Assembly: GCF_013401555.1 (NCBI RefSeq)
Contig: NZ_CP058552.1
Location: 7,130,001-7,194,000, forward strand
Direction: 5' to 3'
Length of the DNA stretch: 64,000 nucleotides
DNA from: Paenibacillus sp. E222
GTDB lineage: Bacteria > Bacillota > Bacilli > Paenibacillales > Paenibacillaceae
The notes under the pieces were generated by a model, which worked only from the letters and a program-made list of their open reading frames with translations, had not been told where the DNA came from and did no database searches. Positions 28,275 through 38,606 of the stretch are shown here, piece after piece. How positions within the stretch are numbered: position 1 is the stretch's first letter; every line of letters starts with the position of its first letter. The translations under genes and the position numbers were made by a program.

Positions 28275-29495
28275 ATGCGAAAACCAAGAGTGCTCTTGTT
28301 ATCCGAAGGTTTCGGCACCGGTCACACCCAGGCCGCCCACGCGCTCGCAAGCGGCATTAAGAAAGTCAGTCCACATGTGCATAGCCGGGTTATTGAGCTG
28401 GGCAAATTTTTAAATCCAACCATGGCTCCGCTTATTCTGTCCGCATACCGCAAGACACTAACCGTTCAGCCCAAGCTGGTCAGTCTGCTGTACCGGACGC
28501 AATACAACAAATCGCTAAACGGATTTACCAAACTGGCCTTGCACCGGATTTTCTATACACAGACGGCTCAAGTCGTATCCCAATTGAAACCCGATGCCGT
28601 GATCTGCACCCATCCATTTCCGAATGCGGTCATCTCACGACTGAAACGTCAGGGACTTAATATTCCACTATATACACTCGTCACAGACTACGATGTGCAT
28701 GCAACGTGGATTAATCCCGAGGTCAACAAATATTTAGTATCCACGCCACAGGTAAAGGCTCTGCTTGAAATCAGGGGTGTTGAGCCTTCACGCATTCAAA
28801 TCACAGGCATTCCTGTGCATCCTGATTTCTGGGAAGCCGGAGACAAAGTGAGCCTCAGACAGGAAATGGGGCTTCAGAACATGCCTACAGCTCTGCTGAT
28901 GGGTGGCGGATGGGGACTTTCTTTTGATGAAGAGCATATGAAAGCCCTCACGTCATGGGCGGATCGGGTGCAGCTGCTGTTCTGTCTGGGAAGCAATGAG
29001 AAAATGATTGCCAAGCTGAAGGAAATGTCCTGCTTCCAGCATCCAAATATACGCATTCTAGGGTATACCCGCGAGGTCAGCAAACTGATGGACGTATCGG
29101 ATGTGCTCATCACGAAGCCAGGTGGCATGACTTGTACGGAAGCATTGGCTAAAGGCCTGCCGATGTTATTCGTACCTCCATTGCCGGGACAGGAAGAAGA
29201 GAACTGTGAATATTTTGTACAAGCCGGATACGGGCAGGTCATTCACTCTGCTGACGTTATTGCGGATCGCTTCAGACATTTGTGTGAGCAGGTCTACGCA
29301 CCGCATCAAGCTGAAAGCCAGCTGAAATCAGTTCACAATCCAGGTAACAGAAACACCTATGATCCAACGTGTTGTGCCCAGGCTGTCCATGATTTATTGT
29401 TCCCGGCTACAGCGGAAGTCACATCGGCACCCAAGGAGCGCTTCACAGCCGGAATTGGGGCAACTTCGCTGTCAGGTACCCGAATCCCATTCTAG
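28275..29495 (+). CDS. MGDG-synthase/UgtP-like glycosyltransferase (GT28)
   Basis: 406 residues. It resembles the diacylglycerol glucosyl/galactosyl transferases and MurG relatives. The N-terminal GFGTGHTQAAHALA is the MGDG-synthase acceptor loop, ICTHPFPNAVISRLK follows near residue 120, and the C-terminal donor region has KPGGMTCTEALAKGLPMLFV and PLPGQEEENCEYF. The ATG at 28275 is chosen because AAAGGTGA precedes it and the homologous fold begins within ten residues. The likely role is glycolipid synthesis at the inner membrane face. The sugar cannot be read from sequence. Confidence 0.88.
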   Translation: MRKPRVLLLSEGFGTGHTQAAHALASGIKKVSPHVHSRVIELGKFLNPTMAPLILSAYRKTLTVQPKLVSLLYRTQYNKSLNGFTKLALHRIFYTQTAQVVSQLKPDAVICTHPFPNAVISRLKRQGLNIPLYTLVTDYDVHATWINPEVNKYLVSTPQVKALLEIRGVEPSRIQITGIPVHPDFWEAGDKVSLRQEMGLQNMPTALLMGGGWGLSFDEEHMKALTSWADRVQLLFCLGSNEKMIAKLKEMSCFQHPNIRILGYTREVSKLMDVSDVLITKPGGMTCTEALAKGLPMLFVPPLPGQEEENCEYFVQAGYGQVIHSADVIADRFRHLCEQVYAPHQAESQLKSVHNPGNRNTYDPTCCAQAVHDLLFPATAEVTSAPKERFTAGIGATSLSGTRIPF

Positions 29496-29555
29496 CAGCT
29501 CTATGACCCCTTCTAGTCGTTCTACGAAGGCGTTTCATCTCTTAAAGACATGCAC

Positions 29556-29600
29556 AAAGAAGGTTCCCCTCCATTGATCCGGAAGGGAACCTTCTTTTAT
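29556..29600 (+). terminator. Terminator of the GT28 gene
   Basis: AAAGAAGGTTCCC (29556-29568) and GGGAACCTTCTTT (29585-29597) form a 13-bp perfect stem with a T-rich tail, 60 bp after the stop codon. Confidence 0.9.
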
Positions 29601-29717
29601 TTCGTTCATATCTCCGTATGATTTGCTGCAAAAAAGGGTAATTTAAATAACAACCCCTCATGTCCAAATAAATTAAAAACGAAGAAATAAAACTGCATTT
29701 ACAGAGCTTTTCAAGGT

Positions 29718-29736
29718 CTATGTATCAAATACATAG
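29718..29736. repeat. Perfect 8-3-8 inverted repeat
   Basis: CTATGTAT-caa-ATACATAG in the convergent gap between the GT28 gene and the SleB-like gene. No T-tract follows in either direction. It may be a small hairpin or operator; its role is unknown. Confidence 0.5.
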
Positions 29737-29773
29737 TTAACTACCCTGCCTGTTTGCAGAATTTACAGGTCAA

Positions 29774-30631
29774 TTACTTGTAAAAAGTATGATGCCCGAT
29801 CGTTTTTACTTTTTTTTGGGAGCGAGCCACTGTGAGATCGTCCGCAAGCGTCAATGACAAGAAATAATACGTATCATCGGCGACTTCCTTTTTCCCATTC
29901 AACGCTGCATTAACTGCCTTGATACTGTCCTCATTGGGAGTAACACGTTTCAAGCGCCCGTTCGCTACAGGACTGAATTGAGATTTCTGGTAGATTACTT
30001 TGTAAATGGTATCGGGAAAATTGGCTGACCGCAGCCGGTTTAAGACAACATTGGCTACTGCCACTTTGCCTTCGTACGGTTCACCTTCCGCCTCTGCCAT
30101 GACGATTTTTTGCAGCAGAAGCAGCTCTTTATCGGACACACTGTATGACCAGGTTGCAAGTTTCGAGTCTTCCTGGTTCAGAAGTTTGGTCCGCGTAAAG
30201 TAAAGTTTTTGGGGGGGAGTCGTAATTGCAGCTACCGCTTTGGCACGCTCTACTTTCGCCAATTTGAGAGCAGCCTCTTTCTTTGCTTTGGCCGCTGCTG
30301 CAGCTCGGGCCGCATGTTTAGCCTTGGCTTCTTTCTGTTGCTGCTCTTCTTGAGCAGTCGTGAGCCAGTTCTTGGCCGGAAGCGAATTGGTCCAGTTATC
30401 AGCCTGGATAGACGCCTCAGTAGACAGACTTGTCCCGTCTTCCATCATCCGCCTGTCTCCGCTAAAAGAATTTTCGCTATTTTCCGCAGAAGCCGCAAGT
30501 TCGGTCATCTGTTTGCTATCACTTGCCTCATTCCATTTTCCAGTCGCCTGGACGACATTAGCCCCCACTATACATACAAGCAGCACAGATAACATCGGTG
30601 CCACCCAACGATTCTTGCTTATAATATCCAT
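29774..30631 (-). CDS. SleB-like cell wall hydrolase (Hydrolase_2 domain)
   Basis: 285 residues. The signal/anchor helix (about 11-28) is followed by a low-complexity Ala/Lys-rich region (about 100-145) and a C-terminal hydrolase domain. That domain carries the conserved acidic segment VMAEAEGEPYEGKVAVANVVLNR, then SQFSP and YYFLSL. The family lyses peptidoglycan (lytic transglycosylase activity on cortex in SleB, or vegetative wall turnover). AGGAGGAA seven bases before ATG 30631 fixes the start. There is no N-terminal peptidoglycan-binding domain, so it is closer to CwlJ/YkvT-type hydrolases than to full-length SleB. Confidence 0.9.
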   Translation of the reverse strand: MDIISKNRWVAPMLSVLLVCIVGANVVQATGKWNEASDSKQMTELAASAENSENSFSGDRRMMEDGTSLSTEASIQADNWTNSLPAKNWLTTAQEEQQQKEAKAKHAARAAAAAKAKKEAALKLAKVERAKAVAAITTPPQKLYFTRTKLLNQEDSKLATWSYSVSDKELLLLQKIVMAEAEGEPYEGKVAVANVVLNRLRSANFPDTIYKVIYQKSQFSPVANGRLKRVTPNEDSIKAVNAALNGKKEVADDTYYFLSLTLADDLTVARSQKKVKTIGHHTFYK

Positions 30632-30761
30632 TCGAAGATTCCTCCTGTCGAAACAATTCCCTAAACTTAGTAACCACAAAAAAAGAATTTGAATAACGAT
30701 GGCTAATATTACATAGGGAATAACGTAATGTCAATGTGATTTTATGTCATATCAATGAGTT

Positions 30762-31370
30762 TCAGGAAAAAGAAAACGTATCCACGACCTCATACATCGG
30801 CGCCTGACCTGGCTGTGTCACATAAAGCACAAAATCTTGCACCATCCAAGAATTAACACCCAAAAAGTGCCCTGGAAGCACTTCAAATATTCCTTTATCC
30901 TCATTTCCTGGGTCCCCACCCAGAAATTTACGCGCGATCGTAATATGAGGAGAATAAGGTCTTAATTCAGGTTCGAATCCAAGGGAGAAAGTTGCATCCA
31001 CGATCCGTTTTTGCAAAAGATGCAGTTGGTCGATCTCTCCTTCAACACCTTTCCACAGCACCTTTGGTGTCTCTTCCAAACCGAACGTTCCCCATCCGGA
31101 TAATTGCAGTTCAAAAGGCTGGAATCCGGACGCTGCCGAGCGCAGCACTTTCCGAAGTTGGCCAATGTCACTAACAAGGGTATCTCCCAGAAATTGCAAT
31201 GTAATATGATAATCCCGGTAGTCCGTCCATTTGCGAAAATCAAACTTTCCTTGCACCTGTTCCGCAGACATCCGAAGTGAATTCTGAATATGTGCCGGCA
31301 CTCGAAGTGCAGTAAATAATCGTTCCCGTCGGGATGGAAGATCCGTATGTGAATGTGAATAGTTATTCAT
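30762..31370 (-). CDS. thpR: RNA 2',3'-cyclic phosphodiesterase
   Basis: 202 residues. The two catalytic H-x-T/S-x motifs of the 2H phosphoesterase family are HITLQFLG (about residue 55) and HITIARKF (about residue 143). It opens 2',3'-cyclic phosphates at RNA ends. AGAGGTG six bases before ATG 31370 favours that start over the GTG nine bases upstream. It is divergent from the dehydrogenase gene at 31560. No operon partner is evident. Confidence 0.93.
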   Translation of the reverse strand: MNNYSHSHTDLPSRRERLFTALRVPAHIQNSLRMSAEQVQGKFDFRKWTDYRDYHITLQFLGDTLVSDIGQLRKVLRSAASGFQPFELQLSGWGTFGLEETPKVLWKGVEGEIDQLHLLQKRIVDATFSLGFEPELRPYSPHITIARKFLGGDPGNEDKGIFEVLPGHFLGVNSWMVQDFVLYVTQPGQAPMYEVVDTFSFS

Positions 31371-31559
31371 GGTATACACCTCTTCTAAAGTTCGCTTTAT
31401 TATTTCACAGTCGCCTCTATGGTTTCAAGCTGGTTAAGTATAGAGTGACACAATTTTTGGGATTTGCACATGAGGCTGTATTCCTGCCTTTTACGCACAT
31501 CACCTTCTTTTCTGCTACACTAAAGCCACAACATATTTCCATTCAGGAGGCCACTAACT

Positions 31560-32516
31560 ATGGGTAAAATTGTATGTTTTCCATCCTTGTCGACAAAGCA
31601 GCAGCAACGCATTCTGGATGCAGCACCAGGTTATACACTTACGGTTGGCAAAGCCAGGGAGATTGATACATCGGAGTTAAAAGAAGCCGAAATCATCGTA
31701 GGCTGGTCTCCTCTGGTAACCGAGCATGCACTGAAAGAAAACAGTCTTCTGAAATGGGTTCAGGTCTGGTCAGCAGGTGTGGATAACCTACCTTTCTCAG
31801 ATTTGGAACAAAAAAGTATATTGGTAACCAGTGCTAATGGCGTACACGCCATTCCCATTACTGAAATCATTCTGGGCATGATGTTGTCCCACAGCCGCTG
31901 GCTCAGACAAGCGATGCTGCACCAGCAGCAGGCGGAGTGGAAATCACCTGGCAAACCACTGCCAGAATTGCATGGCAAAACTGCGGTTATCGTCGGCGTC
32001 GGAGAGATCGGATCAGAAACAGCGCGCATTCTCAAGGCACTGGGCATGAAGGTCATTGGGGTTCGGCGCTCCGGAAAAGACGTTCCGAATGTAGACCAAA
32101 TGTACAATATGTCCGGCCTTCATGAAGCACTGGGGCAAGGCGATTACGTCATCAATATTTTGCCACTCACAGATGAAACCCATCATATCTATAATCAGAC
32201 TGCATTTGAGCACTTCAAATCCGGTTCCTGTTTCGTCAATGTCGGACGTGGTCCAAGCGTGAATACGGAAGCTCTGCTGGGTGCACTGAACAGTGGGCAG
32301 GTTGCCTTTGCTGCACTTGACGTATTCGAGGAGGAGCCGCTCCCTGCCAATCATCCGCTGTGGGGTAAAGACAATGTCCTGATTACGCCGCACATTGCAG
32401 GCAGTACAGAGCAATACACCGAACGGGCGCTTGATATTTTTGTTCAAAACCTGGAAGCGTATATTGCTGGACAAACCCTCCCGCTCAATCTGGTGAATTA
32501 TAGTCATAAATACTAA
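31560..32516 (+). CDS. D-isomer-specific 2-hydroxyacid dehydrogenase
   Basis: 318 residues. The NAD(P)-binding motif is VIVGVGEIGSETARIL (about 142-157), followed by VIGVRR. Catalytic residues are in NVGRGPSVNTEALL (Arg), DVFEEEPLPANHPLW (Glu) and ITPHIAGSTE (His). The GVR-R after the Rossmann motif suggests NADP preference, as in GhrA/hydroxypyruvate reductase-type enzymes. CAGGAGG precedes the ATG. The substrate is not determinable; glyoxylate or hydroxypyruvate are typical. Confidence 0.92.
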   Translation: MGKIVCFPSLSTKQQQRILDAAPGYTLTVGKAREIDTSELKEAEIIVGWSPLVTEHALKENSLLKWVQVWSAGVDNLPFSDLEQKSILVTSANGVHAIPITEIILGMMLSHSRWLRQAMLHQQQAEWKSPGKPLPELHGKTAVIVGVGEIGSETARILKALGMKVIGVRRSGKDVPNVDQMYNMSGLHEALGQGDYVINILPLTDETHHIYNQTAFEHFKSGSCFVNVGRGPSVNTEALLGALNSGQVAFAALDVFEEEPLPANHPLWGKDNVLITPHIAGSTEQYTERALDIFVQNLEAYIAGQTLPLNLVNYSHKY

Positions 32517-32580
32517 AAACGCTAAATTCCCCTATGTGAAATTGTACAAATCCATGTAAGGTAGTTTCCCTACAAAAATC

Positions 32581-32632
32581 AAAAACCTCGGTACCGGAAA
32601 ATGAATTTTTTCCGGTACCGAGGTTTTTTCTG
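32581..32632. terminator. Bidirectional terminator
   Basis: AAAAACCTCGGTACCGGAAAA (32581-32601) and TTTTCCGGTACCGAGGTTTTTT (32609-32630) form a very long, near-perfect stem with A and T tracts on both sides. It separates the convergent dehydrogenase and methyltransferase genes. Confidence 0.93.
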
Positions 32633-32652
32633 TTATTTTCAGTTCAACCGTT

Positions 32653-33627
32653 CTATGTGCAGAGCCAAATGTGACGTATAAACGTGCCTTTGCTCACCGT
32701 TCGATACTGATCAATGTTCCATCCGGCATCCAAAATGTGCCCCGCTACCCATTCGGTGGAAACGATCACTGCCCGTCCTGCAAGTCTCTTCAAACTCGTC
32801 AACATAGCAAGTTGCTCCTCATCCGGAAGAATAGAACAGAGATTATATGGCATGTCCAGAATGGCTGCATCGTAGAAACCTTCCAAATCATTCATATCCC
32901 CGAGGGTAATTCTGGCTGGATCATACCCATAATGAGGAAGATTAATGCGTGCACCCTGTACTGCCAAAGGGTTCAAATCATTACCTCTTGCCTCAATCCC
33001 CATCGACAACGCCTCAATTACAACGGTTCCCATTCCGCAGCACGGATCGAGCAACTGATGTCCCTCCACTTGCGGAATAGCAATATTGACCAACGCTCTG
33101 GCTAACGTAACACCAAGGCCCGTAGAGTAATTTTGCGGCTTGTGATGATGGGTTTGCCACGAGCGATCAGCCTCAGTCCATTGACCGAAGAGCCATTTTC
33201 CATTCACATGCATTAGTCCAAAAGTCACGTCAGGCTGTTTCATCATAGCTTTGCCTTGAATGCACATGCCCAGCTCTTTTTCCAGCAGACGGGAATGTGC
33301 ATAATCCGGCATGTCATCGCCCTCTTTCAAGCAGACAACCTTGAACGTTTCACCAGATGACAGGGCGACTTGTGAAGCAGCAGGTTTCAGACCTGCTACT
33401 GTATCCGCTTCGGCCATCACATCCAGTCTGCCCCGGACAAATGGACTTCTACCTGGTGGAATGCAAATATTGGAGCGTACATAGGCGTGATCTCCTGAAC
33501 CAATATCTGTTCCAGGAACGAGCATCGTTTCCAATTCCAATTCACATAGGGCACGTTCATTCTCATGACAAGCGAAGGTATATACGTAACTTCCGACAAC
33601 TGAATCTTTGCTGTTTGTAGAGCTCAA
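32653..33627 (-). CDS. TRM11/RlmL-like nucleic acid methyltransferase
   Basis: 324 residues. The SAM motif LLDPCCGMGTVVIEAL (about 196-211) and the catalytic DMPYN (about 263-267) mark a Rossmann methyltransferase of the TrmG10/Trm11 group, which N2-methylates guanine in tRNA. The N-terminal 150 residues correspond to the poorly conserved THUMP-like part. The start is TTG 33627, with AAGGAAGGG upstream. Two transcription units meet here: a chemoreceptor gene follows on the same strand. Whether the substrate is tRNA or rRNA is open. Confidence 0.82.
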   Translation of the reverse strand: MSSTNSKDSVVGSYVYTFACHENERALCELELETMLVPGTDIGSGDHAYVRSNICIPPGRSPFVRGRLDVMAEADTVAGLKPAASQVALSSGETFKVVCLKEGDDMPDYAHSRLLEKELGMCIQGKAMMKQPDVTFGLMHVNGKWLFGQWTEADRSWQTHHHKPQNYSTGLGVTLARALVNIAIPQVEGHQLLDPCCGMGTVVIEALSMGIEARGNDLNPLAVQGARINLPHYGYDPARITLGDMNDLEGFYDAAILDMPYNLCSILPDEEQLAMLTSLKRLAGRAVIVSTEWVAGHILDAGWNIDQYRTVSKGTFIRHIWLCT

Positions 33628-33671
33628 TATAGTACCCTTCCTTCATGTTTCTTCTATTATAAGAAGAGGTT

Positions 33672-35384
33672 TTATATTTTTAATTTTTCAATGGAAGAAA
33701 GCAGATCTTCAGACAGGTCTTTCAAGGTTTGAATATTGCCGCTAATCGTTTCCATTGAACTCACCTGTTCTTCGGCTGACGCTGACACTTCCTCAACACT
33801 TGCCGCGGATTCCTCTGATACTGCCGAGATTTGTTGACTGAAATCATTCATCCGTCCGCTCGCTTCCTGCATACCTTCCAGACCATCTGTCATTGTACCA
33901 ATGACTTGAACCATACCCTCTACCGACTCACTAATGGTACGGAACAGATTGCCGGAATTACGTACTTGCTGCTGCCCTCGTTCTGTCTCCAGTACACCTG
34001 TTCGCAATTCCTCAACAACACCCTGAGAATCCTTCTGGATGTCCTCCGTGATGACGGTAATCTCCTCTACAGAAGTTCGAACGGCTTCGGACAATTTCCG
34101 CACTTCTGCTGCAACAACTGCAAATCCGCGTCCACTCTCTCCTGCACGAGCAGCTTCGATGGAAGCATTCAATGCGAGCAGGTTGGTCTGTCGCGCAATG
34201 TCATGAATGACTTGAACCAACTGCGATATATTTTCGTTTTTGCGGTCCAGCTGTTCCATCTTGTTCATGGAAGACGAAACTACACCAGCAATCTGCTGCA
34301 TCTGGTTTACGGATTGCTCCATGGATTCGCGACCGGTCAGTCCTTGTTTCAAAATGAGATCTGACATCAGTCTAAGCTGATTCCCCTGTTCGGAATGTTG
34401 CTGGATATGTGCGTTCAATCCTTCAACAGTACGGGCAGATTCAACAGCCGTTTCCGCTTGACTCTCTGCCGCTTTTGCCGACTCTTCCATCGTTATGGCA
34501 ATCTGTCGACTGCCGATCTTAACCTCTTCAGAGGAAATGGCCAGTTCGCTGCTTTGGCGGTTGACGGCTTCAGCGATTCGTCTGACATTCAATACCATCG
34601 AGGTCAGATTACCTTTCATGTCATTCACGGCTTTGGCAAGAACACCCACTTCGTCTTCATGTTTGGTATGTATGTCCTGGACATTCAATTGACCTTCCGC
34701 AATCAGTTTCACGGCACTGATCACCCGAAGCAGCGGTTTAACGACTTGTGAACGAATAATGGGAATGCTGACGGCCGTAATCACAATCATAATCAGGACA
34801 CCCACAAAAATGATCATCCTGCCATCTTGTACGGATCGAATGGTCTGCGCGGCAGAGATATTGGACTGCTCCTGATTGTACTGCACCAGATAATCGAGAT
34901 GAACTTGCATGGAATCAAAGGAAGCTGCCCCTTTTTCGGATACTTCCTTGGCCAACTGTTCCTGGCCTTCATCACTCAGCTTGATGGATTGCGTGTTAAT
35001 CTTGAGGTACGCTTCCCACTTCATCTTCAGTGCGTCCCAATGTTCCTTTTCTTCCGTAGACTTATCCTGTTGATCATACATTTTAATAGCCTGAGCTGTT
35101 TCGCGAATGTATTTAGTACGTTCTTCAGCCAGGTTTGCTTTCTCACTTGCCTGGGCATCATAATGGCGATAACTCAATGACAGAATATGTTCTGTCGTAT
35201 AGTTCAATCGGTTAATCTGCTGGAGTGATGGTATCCAATTATTGGTGATATCATTCGTGTTATTTTCCATTGAATTCATTCGTGTAATAATCGTGACACT
35301 CAGAAGAATTAAACAGAGGATTAATAAATAGAACGCAATGCTGATACGCAGACCGATACTCTTGATCCTGAATCTGCTAAACAT
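33672..35384 (-). CDS. Methyl-accepting chemotaxis protein
   Basis: 570 residues. TM1 lies at about 10-32. A periplasmic-type four-helix-bundle sensor (about 33-190) is followed by TM2 (about 195-215), a HAMP domain and the signalling domain. The hairpin tip [39 protein letters not shown] is split here only by length and is near residue 395-433. Short glutamine/glutamate-rich adaptation segments flank it. AAGGGGGAAATCAC before ATG 35384 fixes the start. There is no C-terminal CheR-docking pentapeptide. The ligand is unknown. Confidence 0.95.
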   Translation of the reverse strand: MFSRFRIKSIGLRISIAFYLLILCLILLSVTIITRMNSMENNTNDITNNWIPSLQQINRLNYTTEHILSLSYRHYDAQASEKANLAEERTKYIRETAQAIKMYDQQDKSTEEKEHWDALKMKWEAYLKINTQSIKLSDEGQEQLAKEVSEKGAASFDSMQVHLDYLVQYNQEQSNISAAQTIRSVQDGRMIIFVGVLIMIVITAVSIPIIRSQVVKPLLRVISAVKLIAEGQLNVQDIHTKHEDEVGVLAKAVNDMKGNLTSMVLNVRRIAEAVNRQSSELAISSEEVKIGSRQIAITMEESAKAAESQAETAVESARTVEGLNAHIQQHSEQGNQLRLMSDLILKQGLTGRESMEQSVNQMQQIAGVVSSSMNKMEQLDRKNENISQLVQVIHDIARQTNLLALNASIEAARAGESGRGFAVVAAEVRKLSEAVRTSVEEITVITEDIQKDSQGVVEELRTGVLETERGQQQVRNSGNLFRTISESVEGMVQVIGTMTDGLEGMQEASGRMNDFSQQISAVSEESAASVEEVSASAEEQVSSMETISGNIQTLKDLSEDLLSSIEKLKI

Positions 35385-35623
35385 GTGATTTCCCCCTTGT
35401 GCCCATCTTCGGCCACTTCCGTATTTTAGGTGCTTTTGTCGTTGTTTTACCCTTCTTTTGGCATCTTGCAAAATACTCTTTTCTATATTATATCTATAGG
35501 AAAAGAGACGTAAAGTATTATAACATTCTTTTGTTTTAGTCATGCTTTATTTTGTAAAATCTTGTGATTATTTCACACCATCTGTTGAACGGAATCGAAT
35601 AATGTAAAATTATGACCTAAATG

Positions 35624-35672
35624 AAGCAAAAAAGAGCTGCAGCATACGGCAAATATCCGATCTGCAACTCTT
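35624..35672 (-). terminator. Terminator of the LLM oxidoreductase gene
   Basis: AGAGCTGCAG (35633-35642) pairs with CTGCAACTCT (35662-35671) apart from one G-T pair. On the minus strand it is followed by TTTTTTGC. It lies 75 bp beyond the stop at 35746. Confidence 0.78.
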
Positions 35673-35745
35673 ACGATTTGAATCCATGCAGATGGCAGGT
35701 ATGGACCCGCCATTCTTTGTATCACAACGGCTAACAGTCGTCCTC

Positions 35746-36753
35746 TCATGCGTTCATCAGTAACTTATAAGAGGCCAACCTTCGTTCGTAATCCGGTCCA
35801 GCTGTCACCACAAGTAGCCGATCCGTATCTAGCCTTTGGCACACCTGTTGCAACTGATCCCAGACCTGTGCAGGTGTACCGGCATAATGCCGCTGTACTC
35901 CATTCTCAGTGGCATCAGTGGTCCCGTTGTTATTGCTTGAACTTGTGCTGATGTTGTCAGCCTGCGTAGAAATCTCTTTCCCAACGGCTCTGCGTCTTTC
36001 CGCCATTTCGCGGCTCCAGGACAACGCCTCTTCCTGCGTCTCCGCACACAGTACACTGACAGCAACCATAACCTCCGGCTCTTTCCTATTGGCGCTGGGG
36101 ATAAACCCCTCCCGATAACGCCGCACAGCCTCGGTACCCTCCGTATCACTCATAAATTGTCCGAATACATACCCCATACCGAAGCGGGCAGCAAACTCAG
36201 CGCTCTTTACATTGGTCCCCAGCATCCATAAGGATAATGGAAGCTCCGGAATCGGGCGGGCCGTCACCGGATGTTCTTCATAGGTATAGCGGTCTTCCAG
36301 CAGTTCGGTTAGTGCAGCGAGCGACTCAGGCAACTTGGACACATGTTGCAAGTAATTGCCACTCAAGGCCATCGTTGCATTAGGACCGCCCCCAGGAGCA
36401 CGTCCCAAGCCTAACTCAATGCGCCCCGGGTAGAGCGCCGCCAATAGTCGAAATGACTCGGCTACCTTAAGCGGGCTATAATGTGGTAACAGCACAGCAC
36501 CAGAGCCAAGCTGGATCGTGTTCGTTCGCGCGCCAATATGGGCAAGCAACACTTCAGGTGATGCTGATGCAAGTTCGTCCATATCATGGTGCTCAGACGT
36601 CCAGTACCTTGAATAGCCCCATACTTCAGCATGCTGCGCAAGTGTAACGGATTGTTGCAGCGCCTGTTCTGCTGTGGCGCCGTTCAACCTTGGAACAAGG
36701 TCAAGTACGCCTAGATTGTATTTTCCACTGATATTCGCACCCAAGCGTCTCAT
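35746..36753 (-). CDS. LLM-class flavin-dependent oxidoreductase (MsnO8-like)
   Basis: 335 residues. The N-terminal LGVLDLVPRLNG, the YWTSEHHDMD histidines and the GSGAVLLPHYSPLKVAESFRLL segment are typical of bacterial luciferase-like oxidoreductases that use FMNH2. GRIELGLGRAPGG marks the flavin site. A Ser/Asn-rich insertion lies near residue 270. The RBS AAGGGAG is only one base from the ATG, so the TTG at 36744 (nine bases away) may be the real start. Substrate unknown. Confidence 0.9.
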   Translation of the reverse strand: MRRLGANISGKYNLGVLDLVPRLNGATAEQALQQSVTLAQHAEVWGYSRYWTSEHHDMDELASASPEVLLAHIGARTNTIQLGSGAVLLPHYSPLKVAESFRLLAALYPGRIELGLGRAPGGGPNATMALSGNYLQHVSKLPESLAALTELLEDRYTYEEHPVTARPIPELPLSLWMLGTNVKSAEFAARFGMGYVFGQFMSDTEGTEAVRRYREGFIPSANRKEPEVMVAVSVLCAETQEEALSWSREMAERRRAVGKEISTQADNISTSSSNNNGTTDATENGVQRHYAGTPAQVWDQLQQVCQRLDTDRLLVVTAGPDYERRLASYKLLMNA

Positions 36754-36774
36754 CTCCCTTCGTCTTGCTTATCT

Positions 36775-38190
36775 CTAATCGAGATCGTAGATGGAACCGA
36801 CCTTAAGACCGTATAGTTCATTGTATATTTTCTCGGCAAAAGCATCCGTCATCCCGGCAATATAATCGATCACCATATGCTCCCAAGTCCAGATCGGATT
36901 CGCCTTCGCCTGATCCTTCTCATAGCGTTGCAGCCAGTCGGACGGAATAATGGATTTGGACGTTTCCGGGTCAAGGAAAGCATCCCACAGACGCTTGATC
37001 ATCCATTCACTGCGCTTTTGCAACCTCTGCACACGCAGGTCACGAATCATGGTCACCCAGGCAAAGCTCTTGAGCACACTCACCGTACGCAGCATATCGA
37101 GATCCTCGGCACCTTCACGGACAAACGTCACCTTTTTCCAATCTCCGTTATCAATAACCCCCAGGCTAGCGACAAAAAGACTGACCCAGTAAGCCTTGAC
37201 CTCACGGCGGGTACGTGAGTAATCATGCTCGCAGAACGGCATCTTTTCATTCCAGATGCGCAGGAACGAAGCGAGAACTTCTTCGACTTTTTTGCCAATC
37301 GCTTCCCTTGTCCATCCGTTCCAGAACAGATCCTCCAGCGTCGTAATCTTATCCACAATCAATCGATTGATATGCGGATCTTGCAGGAAATGCTCGTGTA
37401 CTTCGATTTTGCCTGCTTTGATGCCATCTTCCAGATCATGTGCGGAATACGCAATATCGTCGCAGAGGTCCATCAGCTGTGCTTCAAGCGTCTTTTTGCC
37501 AGCAGGAATGTCCCAACGATTGCGAATCTCGCGGATATACTGCCATTCATGATGGTACATGCCTTTCTTGCTCTCCGTGCCGGGATACGGATACTTGTTG
37601 ATGCCGAGCAGCACCGCATCCGACAGGTTCAGCCCATCGATATCTTCCCGTTTTTCCAGAAACATAATGAGACGGAAGTTATGCGCGTTGCCTTCAAAAT
37701 GCTCGTACTTCCGCTTGAGCTCTGCACGAATCTCCGCTTCCGGTTGAGGTGATTTGGCCCCGCGATTTTTCTTCATGATTTTCTTGACCTCTGTGTTAAT
37801 GAGACCATCGAGGATGCCATCCAGCACTTCTTCACCTTTATGCCCAAAAGGCGGGTGACCGAAGTCATGCGCAATCGCGGCACACTCCACCACTTCCGAA
37901 TCAATAATCAGTCCGGGACTGTCCGCCTGGTTCAATTCTACCTCCGGGTAGCGACGCAGCAAGCTTCTTGCTGCTTCTCGTGCAATCTGCGCCACCTCCA
38001 GGGAGTGGGTCAATCGTGTGCGATAATAATCGCCTGTTCCTGCGCCAAATACCTGCGATTTGCCTTGCAGCCGACGAAAGGTTGGTGAATGTATCAGTCT
38101 GGAATAGTCGCGCTCATAGGCTGCACGAGCCCCATCCAGTTTCGTTAGTTCAGGGTATTGTCTATGTTCTCTCAGATCGTTCCATTGCAT
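36775..38190 (-). CDS. dgt: Deoxyguanosinetriphosphate triphosphohydrolase-like HD protein
   Basis: 471 residues. The HD-domain metal ligands are visible in RLTHSLEVAQIAR (about 60), AAIAHDFGHPPFGHKGE (about 104-120) and LCDDIAYSAHDLED. These enzymes cleave dNTPs to deoxynucleoside and triphosphate. The ATG at 38190 is preceded by TAGGAGTGATCAAC and gives the usual N-terminus; the upstream open frame is not homologous-looking. It is separated from the LLM gene by 21 bp on the same strand, so the two may be co-transcribed. Confidence 0.93.
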   Translation of the reverse strand: MQWNDLREHRQYPELTKLDGARAAYERDYSRLIHSPTFRRLQGKSQVFGAGTGDYYRTRLTHSLEVAQIAREAARSLLRRYPEVELNQADSPGLIIDSEVVECAAIAHDFGHPPFGHKGEEVLDGILDGLINTEVKKIMKKNRGAKSPQPEAEIRAELKRKYEHFEGNAHNFRLIMFLEKREDIDGLNLSDAVLLGINKYPYPGTESKKGMYHHEWQYIREIRNRWDIPAGKKTLEAQLMDLCDDIAYSAHDLEDGIKAGKIEVHEHFLQDPHINRLIVDKITTLEDLFWNGWTREAIGKKVEEVLASFLRIWNEKMPFCEHDYSRTRREVKAYWVSLFVASLGVIDNGDWKKVTFVREGAEDLDMLRTVSVLKSFAWVTMIRDLRVQRLQKRSEWMIKRLWDAFLDPETSKSIIPSDWLQRYEKDQAKANPIWTWEHMVIDYIAGMTDAFAEKIYNELYGLKVGSIYDLD

Positions 38191-38527
38191 GTTGATCACT
38201 CCTAGCCGACTGTCTCTATTTTGAGTGATTATACACATATTCTGCAGTTTCGAAAAGCAAAACCTGTCTGCGATTGTCATCTCTTCTCACATCAACTTGT
38301 GATACACAGTCGTCTTCTCTTATTATACCCTGCCAGACTATCATCCGTGCACCTAAATGATAATGATATAAAATGACATTATAATTCACTCAAATTTTGA
38401 GGTGTTTTTTGTCAATAGGAGTTGCTGTACTGAATTCTTACATACGCCCCTAAGGGTTTAAGATAATATTCTAGGTGCGAAAGTTGAGTTAATAAGTACA
38501 ACGTATCCCATTGATTAAATTCTATTC

Positions 38528-38582
38528 AAAAAAAAGTTCGATAAAGTATCCCTCAAAGAATGAGAAATCTACTTTACCGAAC
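38528..38582 (-). terminator. Terminator of the orphan wzy gene
   Basis: GTTCGATAAAGTA (38536-38548) and TACTTTACCGAAC (38570-38582) pair over 13 bp with one mismatch. On the minus strand the hairpin is followed by eight T. The rest of 38281-38527 shows no gene or clear signal. Confidence 0.88.
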
Positions 38583-38606
38583 ATTTAATTCTAAGTTCCG
38601 ACATCC

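Noticed and set aside
35681..35722. Stem GGCGGGT/ACCTGCC as a second terminator of the LLM gene
   Set aside because: Only seven pairs including a G-T and no T-tract; the hairpin at 35633-35671 is the better terminator.
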